Assembly: GCA_028281075.1 (NCBI GenBank)
Contig: JANQKO010000629.1
Coordinates: forward strand, 1-5,847
Origin: Alphaproteobacteria bacterium
GTDB taxonomy: Bacteria; Pseudomonadota; Alphaproteobacteria; GCA-2731375
Direction: 5' to 3'
Length of the DNA stretch: 5,847 nucleotides
Shown here in pieces: positions 1-5,815 of this stretch. How positions within the stretch are numbered: position 1 is the first letter of the stretch; every line of letters starts with the position of its first letter. The translations under genes and the position numbers were made by a program. The notes under the pieces were generated by a model. That model saw only the letters and a list, made by a program, of their open reading frames with translations. It searched no databases and had not been told where the DNA came from.

Positions 1-17
1 CATAGGATACGGTCGTT

Positions 18-40
18 GGGTGGCCGGGTGGGGGAGCGGG
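18..40 (+). other. G-quadruplex-forming motif inside the left repeat
   Basis: Four G-runs sit on the + strand: 18-20 (GGG), 26-28 (GGG), 30-34 (GGGGG) and 38-40 (GGG), separated by loops of 5, 1 and 3 bases. This matches the usual G3+N1-7 pattern for intramolecular quadruplexes. The right repeat copy carries the same runs on the - strand, except that only one base of the outermost run is inside the window. Whether it folds in the cell is unknown. GC-rich DNA gives such motifs by chance, but its presence in both arms of a conserved repeat makes it more notable. Confidence 0.55.
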
Positions 41-51
41 CCGGCAAGGCC
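20..51 (+). repeat. Left arm of a 32-base perfect inverted repeat
   Basis: Bases 20-51 start GTGGCCGGGTGG and end CCGGCAAGGCC. They are the exact reverse complement of 5816-5847, with no mismatch over 32 bases. Identity stops inward at base 52 (A here; the right copy would require G). The outward limit is unknown because the right copy runs to the window edge. The repeat lies in non-coding DNA upstream of the first gene. Its composition and placement fit a dispersed intergenic repeat (REP-like or MITE-like) better than transposon ends, since no transposase lies between the arms. I saw no target-site duplication, and one could not be assessed on the right side. Confidence 0.9.
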
Positions 52-128
52 ATTCGTAAAAGATCTCAAATAACTTGCCGGCCGTATTTACGGCACCACG
101 GCAGGCAGGCCAAGACAAAGCCGGTCGC
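52..128 (+). promoter_or_regulatory. Probable upstream regulatory region with a 14-base palindrome
   Basis: This is the leader between the repeat and the ribosome binding site of the first gene. Bases 52-76 are strikingly AT-rich (19 of 25 bases are A or T) in an otherwise GC-rich window, as expected for a promoter. At 81-94 there is a perfect 6-base inverted repeat with a 2-base centre, GCCGTA-TT-TACGGC, which could be an operator for a dimeric regulator or a small hairpin. I could not find a convincing -35/-10 pair: TTGCCG (75-80) has no good partner. The promoter assignment is inferred from position and composition. Confidence 0.4.
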
Positions 129-134
129 GGAGGG
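129..134 (+). promoter_or_regulatory. Ribosome binding site that selects the GTG start
   Basis: GGAGGG sits 5 bases before the GTG at 140. The in-frame ATG at 149 would be 14 bases away, which is too far for a usual Shine-Dalgarno spacing. This is the reason for choosing the GTG start for the lipoprotein gene. Confidence 0.6.
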
Positions 135-139
135 TTAGG

Positions 140-1321
140 GTGGCGCTCATGCGGAGACGCGCATCACGGATGGCGGCGGTCGGCGGCATCGGCCTGATGA
201 TGGCGGCTTGCAACGGCGGCGATACGAACTTTTCCCAATATCCCGGCTTTTCCGATTATTTCGCCGCGAACCCGCCGGCGGCGACGCCCGCCGGCGCGGC
301 CGACCGCGCGCTGCTGGTCCGCCACCGGCCGCGGTTCTACCTGCCGCCCGGCCATGCCGGCCTGATCAGTTTCTATGACGACTACGTGGCGCAGGGCTAC
401 CTGCTGGACGGCGACGGCGCCCGGATTTCCGGCCAGGTCGACCGGGCGCTGCTGAACCGCCACAAGGACGACCCGCGCATCGTCTTCGTGCACGAACCCG
501 GGACACGGGCCGCGCGGGCCGTGGTGTTCGGCCGGGTCGACCGGGTGACAGCCCCCTTCCCCGCCGCCGACGGCGCCCGGTCCGAGACTCTCACGTTCCT
601 GACCTATCATGCCGTGTTCCGGCATTCCGGCCTGCCGGCTGGCGTGCCGGGCTGGCAGGCGGCGGCGCTGGAACTGATCGCCGACCCGGACGACTGGCAT
701 CAGCTCGACCACTACACCGCCGCCAGCCTCGTGCTGGGCGCCGACCGCGGGCCGTTGGCCCTGATGCTGCAGCAGCACAATTACCAGCGCACCTATCTCT
801 TCGGGGCCGAGCTGGCATGGCCGGCGGACGGCCGGGTCGGCATCGATATCGCCATCCGCTCGAACGAGCTTTACCCGCACGACCCCGAACGCCGCCGGCG
901 GCCGGCGGTCCGCTTTCCGGAACCGGACTCGCTGCGCTACCTCATGGGCTTCGGCGCGGCGCCGATGGATTCCGCCGACGACATTACCCATGGCGTGGTC
1001 GAGGCCGGCTACGAACTGGCGTTCCTGCCGCCCGACGACGCCTTCTACACCTTCAAGGGCTTTCTCGGCGAACGCCGCTCGCTGCCGGGGCGCGATGGGC
1101 CGCCGGGGGCCGACTACAACACGCTGCCCGACCTGAAGCCGCTGGCCCGGCAGCTTACGGTCAGCTACTGGCGGGCCGGCAACACCGGCGACCTGCGACG
1201 CTTCGAGGCCGCGCTGGCGGCCGACGACTGGTATCTGGCCTTCGCCCGGGCGCAGGCGGCGGTGTTCTGGCGGAACTGGCAATGCCTGCGCGCGCTGACG
1301 CGCGGCTGCCGGTTGGATTAG
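140..1321 (+). CDS. Predicted lipoprotein of unknown function
   Basis: The product has 393 residues and I do not recognise its family with confidence. The N-terminus is a typical lipoprotein signal: a basic segment (Arg5-Arg7, Arg10), a short hydrophobic stretch and a lipobox-like MAAC with the lipidated cysteine at position 24. Asn follows at +2, not Asp, so outer-membrane or periplasmic anchoring is more likely than inner-membrane retention. The mature part is soluble-looking, with no further membrane segment. Notable motifs are RPRFYLPPGH near residues 65-75, DWHQLDHY around 185-192 and QQHN at 211-214; the aromatic and His-rich spacing might form a binding site, but this is a guess. The only other cysteines, 382 and 390, lie at the extreme C-terminus and could form a disulfide. 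A 46-base gap separates it from the crotonase gene, so it may be co-transcribed or may be a separate unit. Expression is clear; function is unknown. Confidence 0.8.
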   Translation: MALMRRRASRMAAVGGIGLMMAACNGGDTNFSQYPGFSDYFAANPPAATPAGAADRALLVRHRPRFYLPPGHAGLISFYDDYVAQGYLLDGDGARISGQVDRALLNRHKDDPRIVFVHEPGTRAARAVVFGRVDRVTAPFPAADGARSETLTFLTYHAVFRHSGLPAGVPGWQAAALELIADPDDWHQLDHYTAASLVLGADRGPLALMLQQHNYQRTYLFGAELAWPADGRVGIDIAIRSNELYPHDPERRRRPAVRFPEPDSLRYLMGFGAAPMDSADDITHGVVEAGYELAFLPPDDAFYTFKGFLGERRSLPGRDGPPGADYNTLPDLKPLARQLTVSYWRAGNTGDLRRFEAALAADDWYLAFARAQAAVFWRNWQCLRALTRGCRLD

Positions 1322-1342
1322 CCCGGGCGCAGCGGATATAAC
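1313..1342 (+). promoter_or_regulatory. Candidate sigma70-type promoter for the crotonase gene
   Basis: TATAAC at 1337-1342 matches the -10 consensus at five of six positions. TTGGAT at 1313-1318, 18 bases upstream, matches the -35 at only its first three bases. The expected transcription start (about 1349) would fall just before the ribosome binding site at 1358-1362 and downstream of the ATG at 1347, which agrees with translation starting at 1368. The -35 overlaps the last codons of the lipoprotein gene. One good hexamer in a short gap is suggestive, not proof. Confidence 0.35.
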
Positions 1343-1357
1343 GGGGATGGGCCGAAG

Positions 1358-1362
1358 GGAGG
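1358..1362 (+). promoter_or_regulatory. Ribosome binding site deciding the crotonase start
   Basis: GGAGG lies 5 bases upstream of the ATG at 1368, an ideal spacing. The in-frame ATG at 1347 lies upstream of this site and has no comparable signal before it. The longer reading would also translate the Shine-Dalgarno itself as Arg-Arg-Glu-Asp. Confidence 0.75.
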
Positions 1363-1367
1363 ACGCC

Positions 1368-2177
1368 ATGAACGCGGTCACCGCCAGCGAAACCGAACAG
1401 GCGCCGATGCTGCTGCGCGCGGATGCCGGCGACGGCATCGTCGTGCTGACGCTGAACCGGCCGGCGGCCTTCAACGCACTGTCGAGCGACCTGATGACGG
1501 TGCTGCAGGATGAACTGGACGCGCTGGCCGGGGATCCGGCCGCGCGGGCGATCGTCATCGAGGGCGCCGGGCGCGGCTTCTGCGCCGGACACGACCTGAA
1601 GGAAGTGCGGGCGCTGTCGGACATCGATGCCCGCAAGACCCTGATGGCGCAGTGCTGCCGGCTGATGGAGACGGTCGTCAACCATCCCCGGCCGGTGATC
1701 GCCAAGGTGCACGGCATCGCCACCGCGGCCGGCTGCCAGTTGGTGGCGAGCTGTGATCTGGCCATCGCGGCGTCCGACGCCCGCTTCGCGACGCCGGGTG
1801 TCAATATCGGCCTGTTCTGCCACACGCCCATGGTGGCGCTGGGCCGCAGCGTCGCCCGCAAGCATGCCATGGAGATGCTGCTGACCGGCGAGATGGTCGA
1901 CGCCGAGACGGCGGCGGGCTTCGGCCTGATCAACCGGCACGTGCCGGCGGCTGATCTGCACGCGGCGGTCCTGGACATGGCCCGCAAGATCACCTCGAAA
2001 TCAAGCTACGTGGTGAAGATCGGCAAGCAGGCTTTCTACCGGCAGCTCGAGATGAACCTGTCGGACGCCTATGCCTATGCGTCCGAGGTAATGGTCGAGA
2101 ACATGCTGGCCCGCGACGCCGAGGAAGGTATTTCCGCCTTCATCGAGAAGCGCGCGCCGGCCTGGCGCGACGAATAG
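1368..2177 (+). CDS. ECHDC3-like enoyl-CoA hydratase/isomerase family protein
   Basis: The product has 269 residues from the ATG at 1368, a normal crotonase length; an upstream ATG at 1347 would add seven residues but lies before the ribosome binding site. The crotonase fold is shown by the first oxyanion-hole loop, GRGFCAGHDLKEV (about 68-80), and the second, TAAGCQLVASCDLAIA (about 119-134), followed by FATPGVNIGLF (140-150). Wording such as AAGCQLVASCD and FATPGVNIGLFC closely resembles human ECHDC3 as I remember it. At the positions of the two catalytic glutamates of rat mitochondrial enoyl-CoA hydratase (Glu144, Glu164) this protein has Gln124 and Gly144, with the 20-residue spacing preserved. 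It therefore probably still binds an acyl-CoA and stabilises a thioester enolate, but is unlikely to be a standard hydratase. The substrate is unknown. The C-terminal helices, ending near FIEKRAPAWRDE, are complete. It is followed 17 bases later by a CoA-binding protein gene. Confidence 0.9.
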   Translation: MNAVTASETEQAPMLLRADAGDGIVVLTLNRPAAFNALSSDLMTVLQDELDALAGDPAARAIVIEGAGRGFCAGHDLKEVRALSDIDARKTLMAQCCRLMETVVNHPRPVIAKVHGIATAAGCQLVASCDLAIAASDARFATPGVNIGLFCHTPMVALGRSVARKHAMEMLLTGEMVDAETAAGFGLINRHVPAADLHAAVLDMARKITSKSSYVVKIGKQAFYRQLEMNLSDAYAYASEVMVENMLARDAEEGISAFIEKRAPAWRDE

Positions 2178-2194
2178 GGGAAGGCACGACACCC

Positions 2195-2743
2195 ATGACC
2201 GATACCGCGACCGCCGGACCGGCGGCCCCACCGGCCTATCTGGCCCACCACGACGGCTATGCCGACCGGACGCTGCGCGCGGTGCTGTCGAAGGTGCGCA
2301 CGCTTGCGATGGTCGGCGCCAGCGGCAACTGGAAGCGGCCCAGCTTCTTCGCCATGAAGTACCTGCAGAAGCGCGGCTACCGGGTGATCCCGGTGAATCC
2401 CAGCCGGGCCGGCGACGAGATCCTGGGCGAGACGGTCTATCCGTCGCTGTCGGACGTGCCTGACCGGTTCGAGATGGTCGACATCTTCCGCGCGTCCGAC
2501 GCCGCCTACGCGGTGACGCAGGAGGCGATCGCCAACAGGGACGCCAAGGGCATCGAGGTCATCTGGATGCAGCTCGGCGTGCGCAACGACGCGGCGGCCG
2601 AGCTGGCCGAGGCCGCCGGCCTGACCGTGATCATGGACCGCTGCCCGAAGATCGAATACGGCCGCCTGTCGGGCGAGCTGAGCTGGTGCGGCGTCAATTC
2701 GCGCATCATCACCGCGAAAACGCTGAGGTCGCCGAAACGATGA
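2195..2743 (+). CDS. CoA-binding domain protein (YccU-like, CoA_binding_2)
   Basis: The product has 182 residues and is a single Rossmann-fold domain of the succinyl-CoA-ligase-like CoA-binding type, standing alone without ligase domains. After a variable 30-residue start, VRTLAMVGAS leads into the nucleotide-binding loop GASGNWKRPS (residues 41-50), then YRVIPVNPSRAGDEILGE and a strand ending VDIFR, all typical of the family. Late motifs are EVIWMQLGV and MDRCPKIEY (147-155), with the single Cys150 in a conserved-looking position. A cytoplasmic CoA- or nucleotide-binding role is expected; enzymatic activity is not established for such proteins. An AGGGGAAGG ribosome binding site lies at 2176-2184, about 10 bases before the ATG. 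Its stop codon overlaps the metY start by four bases (ATGA), so the two products are probably made in step, which supports a functional link to sulfur amino acid synthesis. Confidence 0.9.
   Translation: MTDTATAGPAAPPAYLAHHDGYADRTLRAVLSKVRTLAMVGASGNWKRPSFFAMKYLQKRGYRVIPVNPSRAGDEILGETVYPSLSDVPDRFEMVDIFRASDAAYAVTQEAIANRDAKGIEVIWMQLGVRNDAAAELAEAAGLTVIMDRCPKIEYGRLSGELSWCGVNSRIITAKTLRSPKR
2740..2743 (+). other. ATGA start-stop overlap (translational coupling)
   Basis: The ATG of metY (2740-2742) overlaps the TGA of the CoA-binding gene (2741-2743). A TGAGG element at 2724-2728 lies 11 bases ahead. Such overlaps usually mean that ribosomes ending the first gene start the second. The alternative GTG at 2686 would put a non-homologous 18-residue extension inside the previous gene and is less likely. 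Confidence 0.8.
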
Positions 2744-4062
2744 CGACAGCCGAAGACCCGACGACCGGGGCGGCCGAAGCGCCGGCCGACGATTACGGTT
2801 TCGAGACGCTCGCCATCCACGCCGGCGCCCGGCCCGACCCGACGACGGGTGCCCGCGGCACGCCGATCTACCAGTCGACCTCGTTCGTGTTCGACGACGC
2901 CGAGCACGCGGCCGAGCTGTTCAACCTGCAGACCTTCGGCTTCATCTACTCACGGCTCGGCAACCCGACGGTCTCGGTGTTCGAGGAGCGCGTGGCGGCC
3001 TTGGAGGGTGGCCGCGCCGCCGTCGCCTCGGCCTCTGGCCACGCGGCGCAGTTCCTGACCGCGGCGACGCTGCTGGAGGCCGGTGACGAATTCATCGCCT
3101 CGCGCAATCTCTATGGCGGCTCGGTGACGCAGTTCGGCGTCTCGTTCAGGAAGTTCGGCTGGACCTGCCATTTCGTCGACATGACCGACCCGCGGAACAT
3201 CCGTGACGCCATGACCGACAAGGTCAAGTTCATCTTCTGCGAGGGCCTGGCCAATCCGGGCGGCGTGGTGCTGGACCTGGCCGCGCTGGCTGGTCTCGCG
3301 CACGAATACGGCCTGCCGCTGATCGTCGACAACACGCTGGCGACGCCCTATCTCTGCCGGCCCATGGACTGGGGCGCCGACATCGTCATCCACTCGGCGA
3401 CCAAGTTCATCGGCGGCCACGGCAACACCATCGGCGGCGTGGTGGTCGAGGCCGGCCGCTTCGACTGGGCCCAGAGCGACCGCTTTCCCAGCATGACGCA
3501 GCCCGATCCCGCCTACCACGGCCTGGTCTTTCACGAGACCTTCGGCGATTTCGGCTTCACCATGAAGATGCGCGCGGTGGCGCTGCGCGACTTCGGGCCG
3601 ACGATGTCGGCGCAGTCGGCCTGGAACCTGCTGCAGGGGGTCGAGACGCTGCCGCTGCGCATGGACCGGCATTGCGCCAACGCGCTCGCCGTGGCCGAGT
3701 TCCTGGAGGCGCATCCCAAGGTGGCCTGGGTCTCCTATTCCGGCCTGAGGTCGAGCCCCTATCACGATCTGGCGAAGAAGTACCTGCCAAAGGGCGCCGG
3801 CGCGGTTTTCACCATCGGCCTCGCGGGCGGCTACGCGGCGGGCGAGAAGCTGGTGGACTCGGTGCAGATCCTGTCGCATCTCGCCAATGTCGGCGATACC
3901 CGCAGCCTGATCATCCATCCCGCCTCGACCACGCACCGGCAGCTTACCGAAGCGCAGCAGACCGCTGCCGGCGCCGGCCCGGAGGTGGTGCGCCTGTCGA
4001 TCGGCATCGAAACCGTCAGCGACATCATCGCCGATCTCGACCAGGCGCTGGCCACGGTTTGA
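2740..4062 (+). CDS. metY: O-acetylhomoserine sulfhydrylase (aminocarboxypropyltransferase)
   Basis: The product has 440 residues, the usual length for this PLP enzyme of the Cys/Met metabolism family. It replaces the acetyl group of O-acetylhomoserine with sulfide (or methanethiol) to give homocysteine (or methionine) plus acetate, in the cytoplasm. Evidence in order: FETLAIHAG and TPIYQSTSFVF near the N-terminus; YSRLGNPTVSVFEERVAALE, which contributes the PLP phosphate contacts from the neighbouring subunit; the YGGSVTQF segment; LANPGGVVLDL and IVDNTLATPYL, where the Asp contacts the PLP ring nitrogen; and the Schiff-base lysine Lys222 in HSATKFIGGHG. The C-terminal part HLANVGDTRSLIIHPASTTH and VRLSIGIE binds the substrate carboxylate. 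The long insert around TQPDPAYHG separates this group from cystathionine gamma-synthase and beta-lyase. It is complete, with no missing key residue. Methionine gamma-lyase is the main alternative, and is less likely given the length and insert. Confidence 0.93.
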   Translation: MTTAEDPTTGAAEAPADDYGFETLAIHAGARPDPTTGARGTPIYQSTSFVFDDAEHAAELFNLQTFGFIYSRLGNPTVSVFEERVAALEGGRAAVASASGHAAQFLTAATLLEAGDEFIASRNLYGGSVTQFGVSFRKFGWTCHFVDMTDPRNIRDAMTDKVKFIFCEGLANPGGVVLDLAALAGLAHEYGLPLIVDNTLATPYLCRPMDWGADIVIHSATKFIGGHGNTIGGVVVEAGRFDWAQSDRFPSMTQPDPAYHGLVFHETFGDFGFTMKMRAVALRDFGPTMSAQSAWNLLQGVETLPLRMDRHCANALAVAEFLEAHPKVAWVSYSGLRSSPYHDLAKKYLPKGAGAVFTIGLAGGYAAGEKLVDSVQILSHLANVGDTRSLIIHPASTTHRQLTEAQQTAAGAGPEVVRLSIGIETVSDIIADLDQALATV

Positions 4063-4076
4063 CGGCCGCGGACGCG

Positions 4077-5231
4077 ATGCCGGCGGCGGTCACGGGCATC
4101 ACCGACTGGCTGCGGGGCGATGCCCGCCGGATCGTCGGGATGGGCGACCTGATCGACGCCTTCGCCGCCTGCCTGCGGCGGCACGGCGTGCCGCTGGTCC
4201 GCATGACGCTTTCCGTGCAGACGCTGCATCCGCAGATGCTGGTGGCGGCCCGGCAATGGACGCTGGAGGACGGCGGCCGCGACGTCGCGGTGCCGTTCGG
4301 CACCGATGTGACGGCGCAATATCTCGACAGCCCGATCCGGACCATCTTCGAGGGCGGCGCCATGCTGCGGCGGCGGCTTGGCGACGCGGACGCGGTGCTG
4401 GACTATTCGATCCTGCCGGAGCTGAAGGACCAGGGCATCAGCGACTATGTCGTCCTGCCCGTGGCGTTCAGCGACGGTCGGCCGAACGCCATGACTTTCG
4501 CGACCCGGGCGCCGAACGGCTTCAGCGACGACCAGGTGGCGGCGATGTCGGCCGCCGTGCCGGTGCTGGCGCCGCTGCTGGAGGTCCAGTCGCTGCGGCG
4601 GATCTCGCGGACGGTGCTGGAGACCTATCTCGGCGCCGCGACCGGCCCGCGGGTCCTGGCCGGCACGATCCAGCGCGGCGATGTCGAGATGATCGACGCC
4701 GTGCTCTGGTTCTGCGACCTGCGCGGCTTCACCGGACTGTCGGAGGCGCTGCCGCCGACACAGGTGATCGGCCTGCTGAACGGCTATTTCGAGGCGGTCT
4801 GCGGCGCGCTGGAGGCGCATGGCGGCGAGGTCCTGAAGTTCATCGGCGATGCCGTGCTGGCGATCTTTCCACTCGGCGACGGCACCGATGTCGCCGCGGT
4901 CTGCGCCAGGGCCGTCGCCGCCTCGCGTGATGCCGTGGCGGCGGTGGCCGCCACCGGCGATGCGCGCATCCGGTTCGGCATCGCCCTGCATCTGGGACAG
5001 GTGGTCTATGGCAATATCGGCGCGCCGGACCGGCTCGACTTCACGGTGATCGGCCCGCCGGTGAACAAGGTGACGCGGATCGAGGGCCTGTGCGCCGGCC
5101 TCGGCAGGACGCTGCTGACGTCCAGCGATTTCGCCGCCGCCTGCGGCCTGCCCGCGCGGCCGGTCGGCAGCTTCGCCCTGAAAGGCATTGCCGGCGACGA
5201 GACGGTCTATAGTCTGCCGGATATCGACTGA
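4077..5231 (+). CDS. Class III adenylate cyclase with GAF-like N-terminal half
   Basis: The product has 384 residues from the ATG at 4077, which has no strong ribosome binding site. A TTG at 4059 overlaps the metY stop by four bases and would add six residues; it is a real alternative. The reading frame stays open far upstream, but that part lies inside metY and is not protein-like. Residues about 15-170 are poorly conserved; the stretch DYVVLPVAFSDGRPNAMTF to VLAPLLE looks like the end of a GAF domain, so a sensory role is inferred. A linker (ISRTVLETYLG) leads into the cyclase domain (about 205-384). Metal-binding Asp214 (FCDLRGFT) and Asp258 (KFIGDAV) are present, as are adenine-selecting Lys254 and Thr323 (DFTVIG) and transition-state Asn330 and Arg334 (NKVTR). 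All catalytic positions for a homodimeric cyclase are thus present, and Lys/Thr indicates ATP to cAMP rather than GTP. No membrane segment was seen, so it is soluble. Confidence 0.9.
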   Translation: MPAAVTGITDWLRGDARRIVGMGDLIDAFAACLRRHGVPLVRMTLSVQTLHPQMLVAARQWTLEDGGRDVAVPFGTDVTAQYLDSPIRTIFEGGAMLRRRLGDADAVLDYSILPELKDQGISDYVVLPVAFSDGRPNAMTFATRAPNGFSDDQVAAMSAAVPVLAPLLEVQSLRRISRTVLETYLGAATGPRVLAGTIQRGDVEMIDAVLWFCDLRGFTGLSEALPPTQVIGLLNGYFEAVCGALEAHGGEVLKFIGDAVLAIFPLGDGTDVAAVCARAVAASRDAVAAVAATGDARIRFGIALHLGQVVYGNIGAPDRLDFTVIGPPVNKVTRIEGLCAGLGRTLLTSSDFAAACGLPARPVGSFALKGIAGDETVYSLPDID

Positions 5232-5234
5232 CCC

Positions 5235-5240
5235 AGGGGA
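5235..5240 (+). promoter_or_regulatory. Ribosome binding site of the DUF1185 gene
   Basis: AGGGGA lies 5 bases before the ATG at 5246, within the 14-base gap after the cyclase stop. The short gap and good site indicate that the last gene is read from the same message as the cyclase. Confidence 0.6.
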
Positions 5241-5245
5241 ACATC

Positions 5246-5794
5246 ATGGACGTGGACATTCGCAAGCTGATCGTGACGCACGAGACGGTGCTGTCGGAAG
5301 CCGATCAGAAGGCGGCGCCGCCGATCAACCGTGCCGTCGGCATCGCCGTCGTCGAGAACCCCTATGCCGGCCGCTATGTCGCCGACCTGTCGCCGATGTT
5401 CCATATCAGCCGGGATATCGCCGCCGAGCTGATGCCCCGGCTGGTGGCGCTGCTGGACGGCCCGCCGGTCAGCTACGGCAAGGCCGCGATCGTCGGCGCC
5501 GCCGGCGACGTCGAGCATGGCGGCGCGCTGATCCATCCCATGCTGGGCAAGCCCATGCGCGAGGCGGTCGGCGGCGGCAAGTCGCTGATTCCGTCGAACT
5601 GCAAGGTCTCGGCCGCCGGCACGCCGATCGACCTGCCGCTCGGCCACAAGGACGATCCTTGGTCCTTCGACCATTTCGACACCGTGACCATCATGGTCGC
5701 CGACGCGCCGCGGCCGACCGAGATCCTGCTGGCGATGGCCATCGCCGACGGCGGCCGCGTCGACCCGCGGGTCGGCACGGCGCCGATCGTTTGA
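5246..5794 (+). CDS. Amino acid synthesis family protein (DUF1185)
   Basis: The product has 182 residues, close to the usual size of the DUF1185 (AA_synth, PF06684) family. Family-like segments are IRKLIVTHETVLSEAD at the start, AVGIAVVENPYAGRYVADL (about 30-48), VGAAGDVEHGGALIHP (83-98), the Gly-rich GGGKSLIPSN, and the closing DTVTIMVADAPRPTEILLAMAIADGGR. Structures of family members, as I recall, show a variant of the Bacillus chorismate mutase fold and led to a proposed role in amino acid metabolism; the reaction is unknown. There is no signal peptide or membrane segment. It is the last gene visible, follows the cyclase by 14 bases, and ends 21 bases before the right repeat arm. The gene is complete. 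Family membership is fairly secure; function is not. Confidence 0.85.
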   Translation: MDVDIRKLIVTHETVLSEADQKAAPPINRAVGIAVVENPYAGRYVADLSPMFHISRDIAAELMPRLVALLDGPPVSYGKAAIVGAAGDVEHGGALIHPMLGKPMREAVGGGKSLIPSNCKVSAAGTPIDLPLGHKDDPWSFDHFDTVTIMVADAPRPTEILLAMAIADGGRVDPRVGTAPIV

Positions 5795-5815
5795 GGTGTG
5801 AGGGATTGTTTTGGC

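Noticed and set aside
817..1341. Second + strand frame within the lipoprotein gene, 174 codons
   Set aside because: It is a shifted frame of the lipoprotein gene with Arg/Gly/Ala-biased composition and no ribosome binding site.
1347..1367. Crotonase start at the ATG at 1347
   Set aside because: This start lies before the strong GGAGG ribosome binding site and close to the predicted transcription start. It would add seven residues that include translated Shine-Dalgarno sequence.
164..1993. Long open frame of 609 codons on the - strand
   Set aside because: It lies opposite the lipoprotein and crotonase genes and spans their junction. Its translation is Arg/Ala/Pro/Gly-rich with no family-like motif, as expected from the complement of GC-rich coding DNA.
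2950..3936. Open frame of 328 codons on the - strand opposite metY
   Set aside because: The sense strand encodes a complete, well-conserved PLP enzyme. The antisense product is His/Arg/Gly-rich and low in recognisable motifs.
3672..4058. Upstream extension of the cyclase frame
   Set aside because: It lies wholly inside metY in another frame and encodes Arg/Gly-rich sequence unlike any cyclase N-terminus. Credible starts are at 4059 or 4077.
3831..4991. Open frame of 386 codons on the - strand opposite metY and the cyclase
   Set aside because: It crosses the boundary of two well-supported sense genes, and its composition (many His, Arg, Gln, Asp) is typical of a shadow frame.
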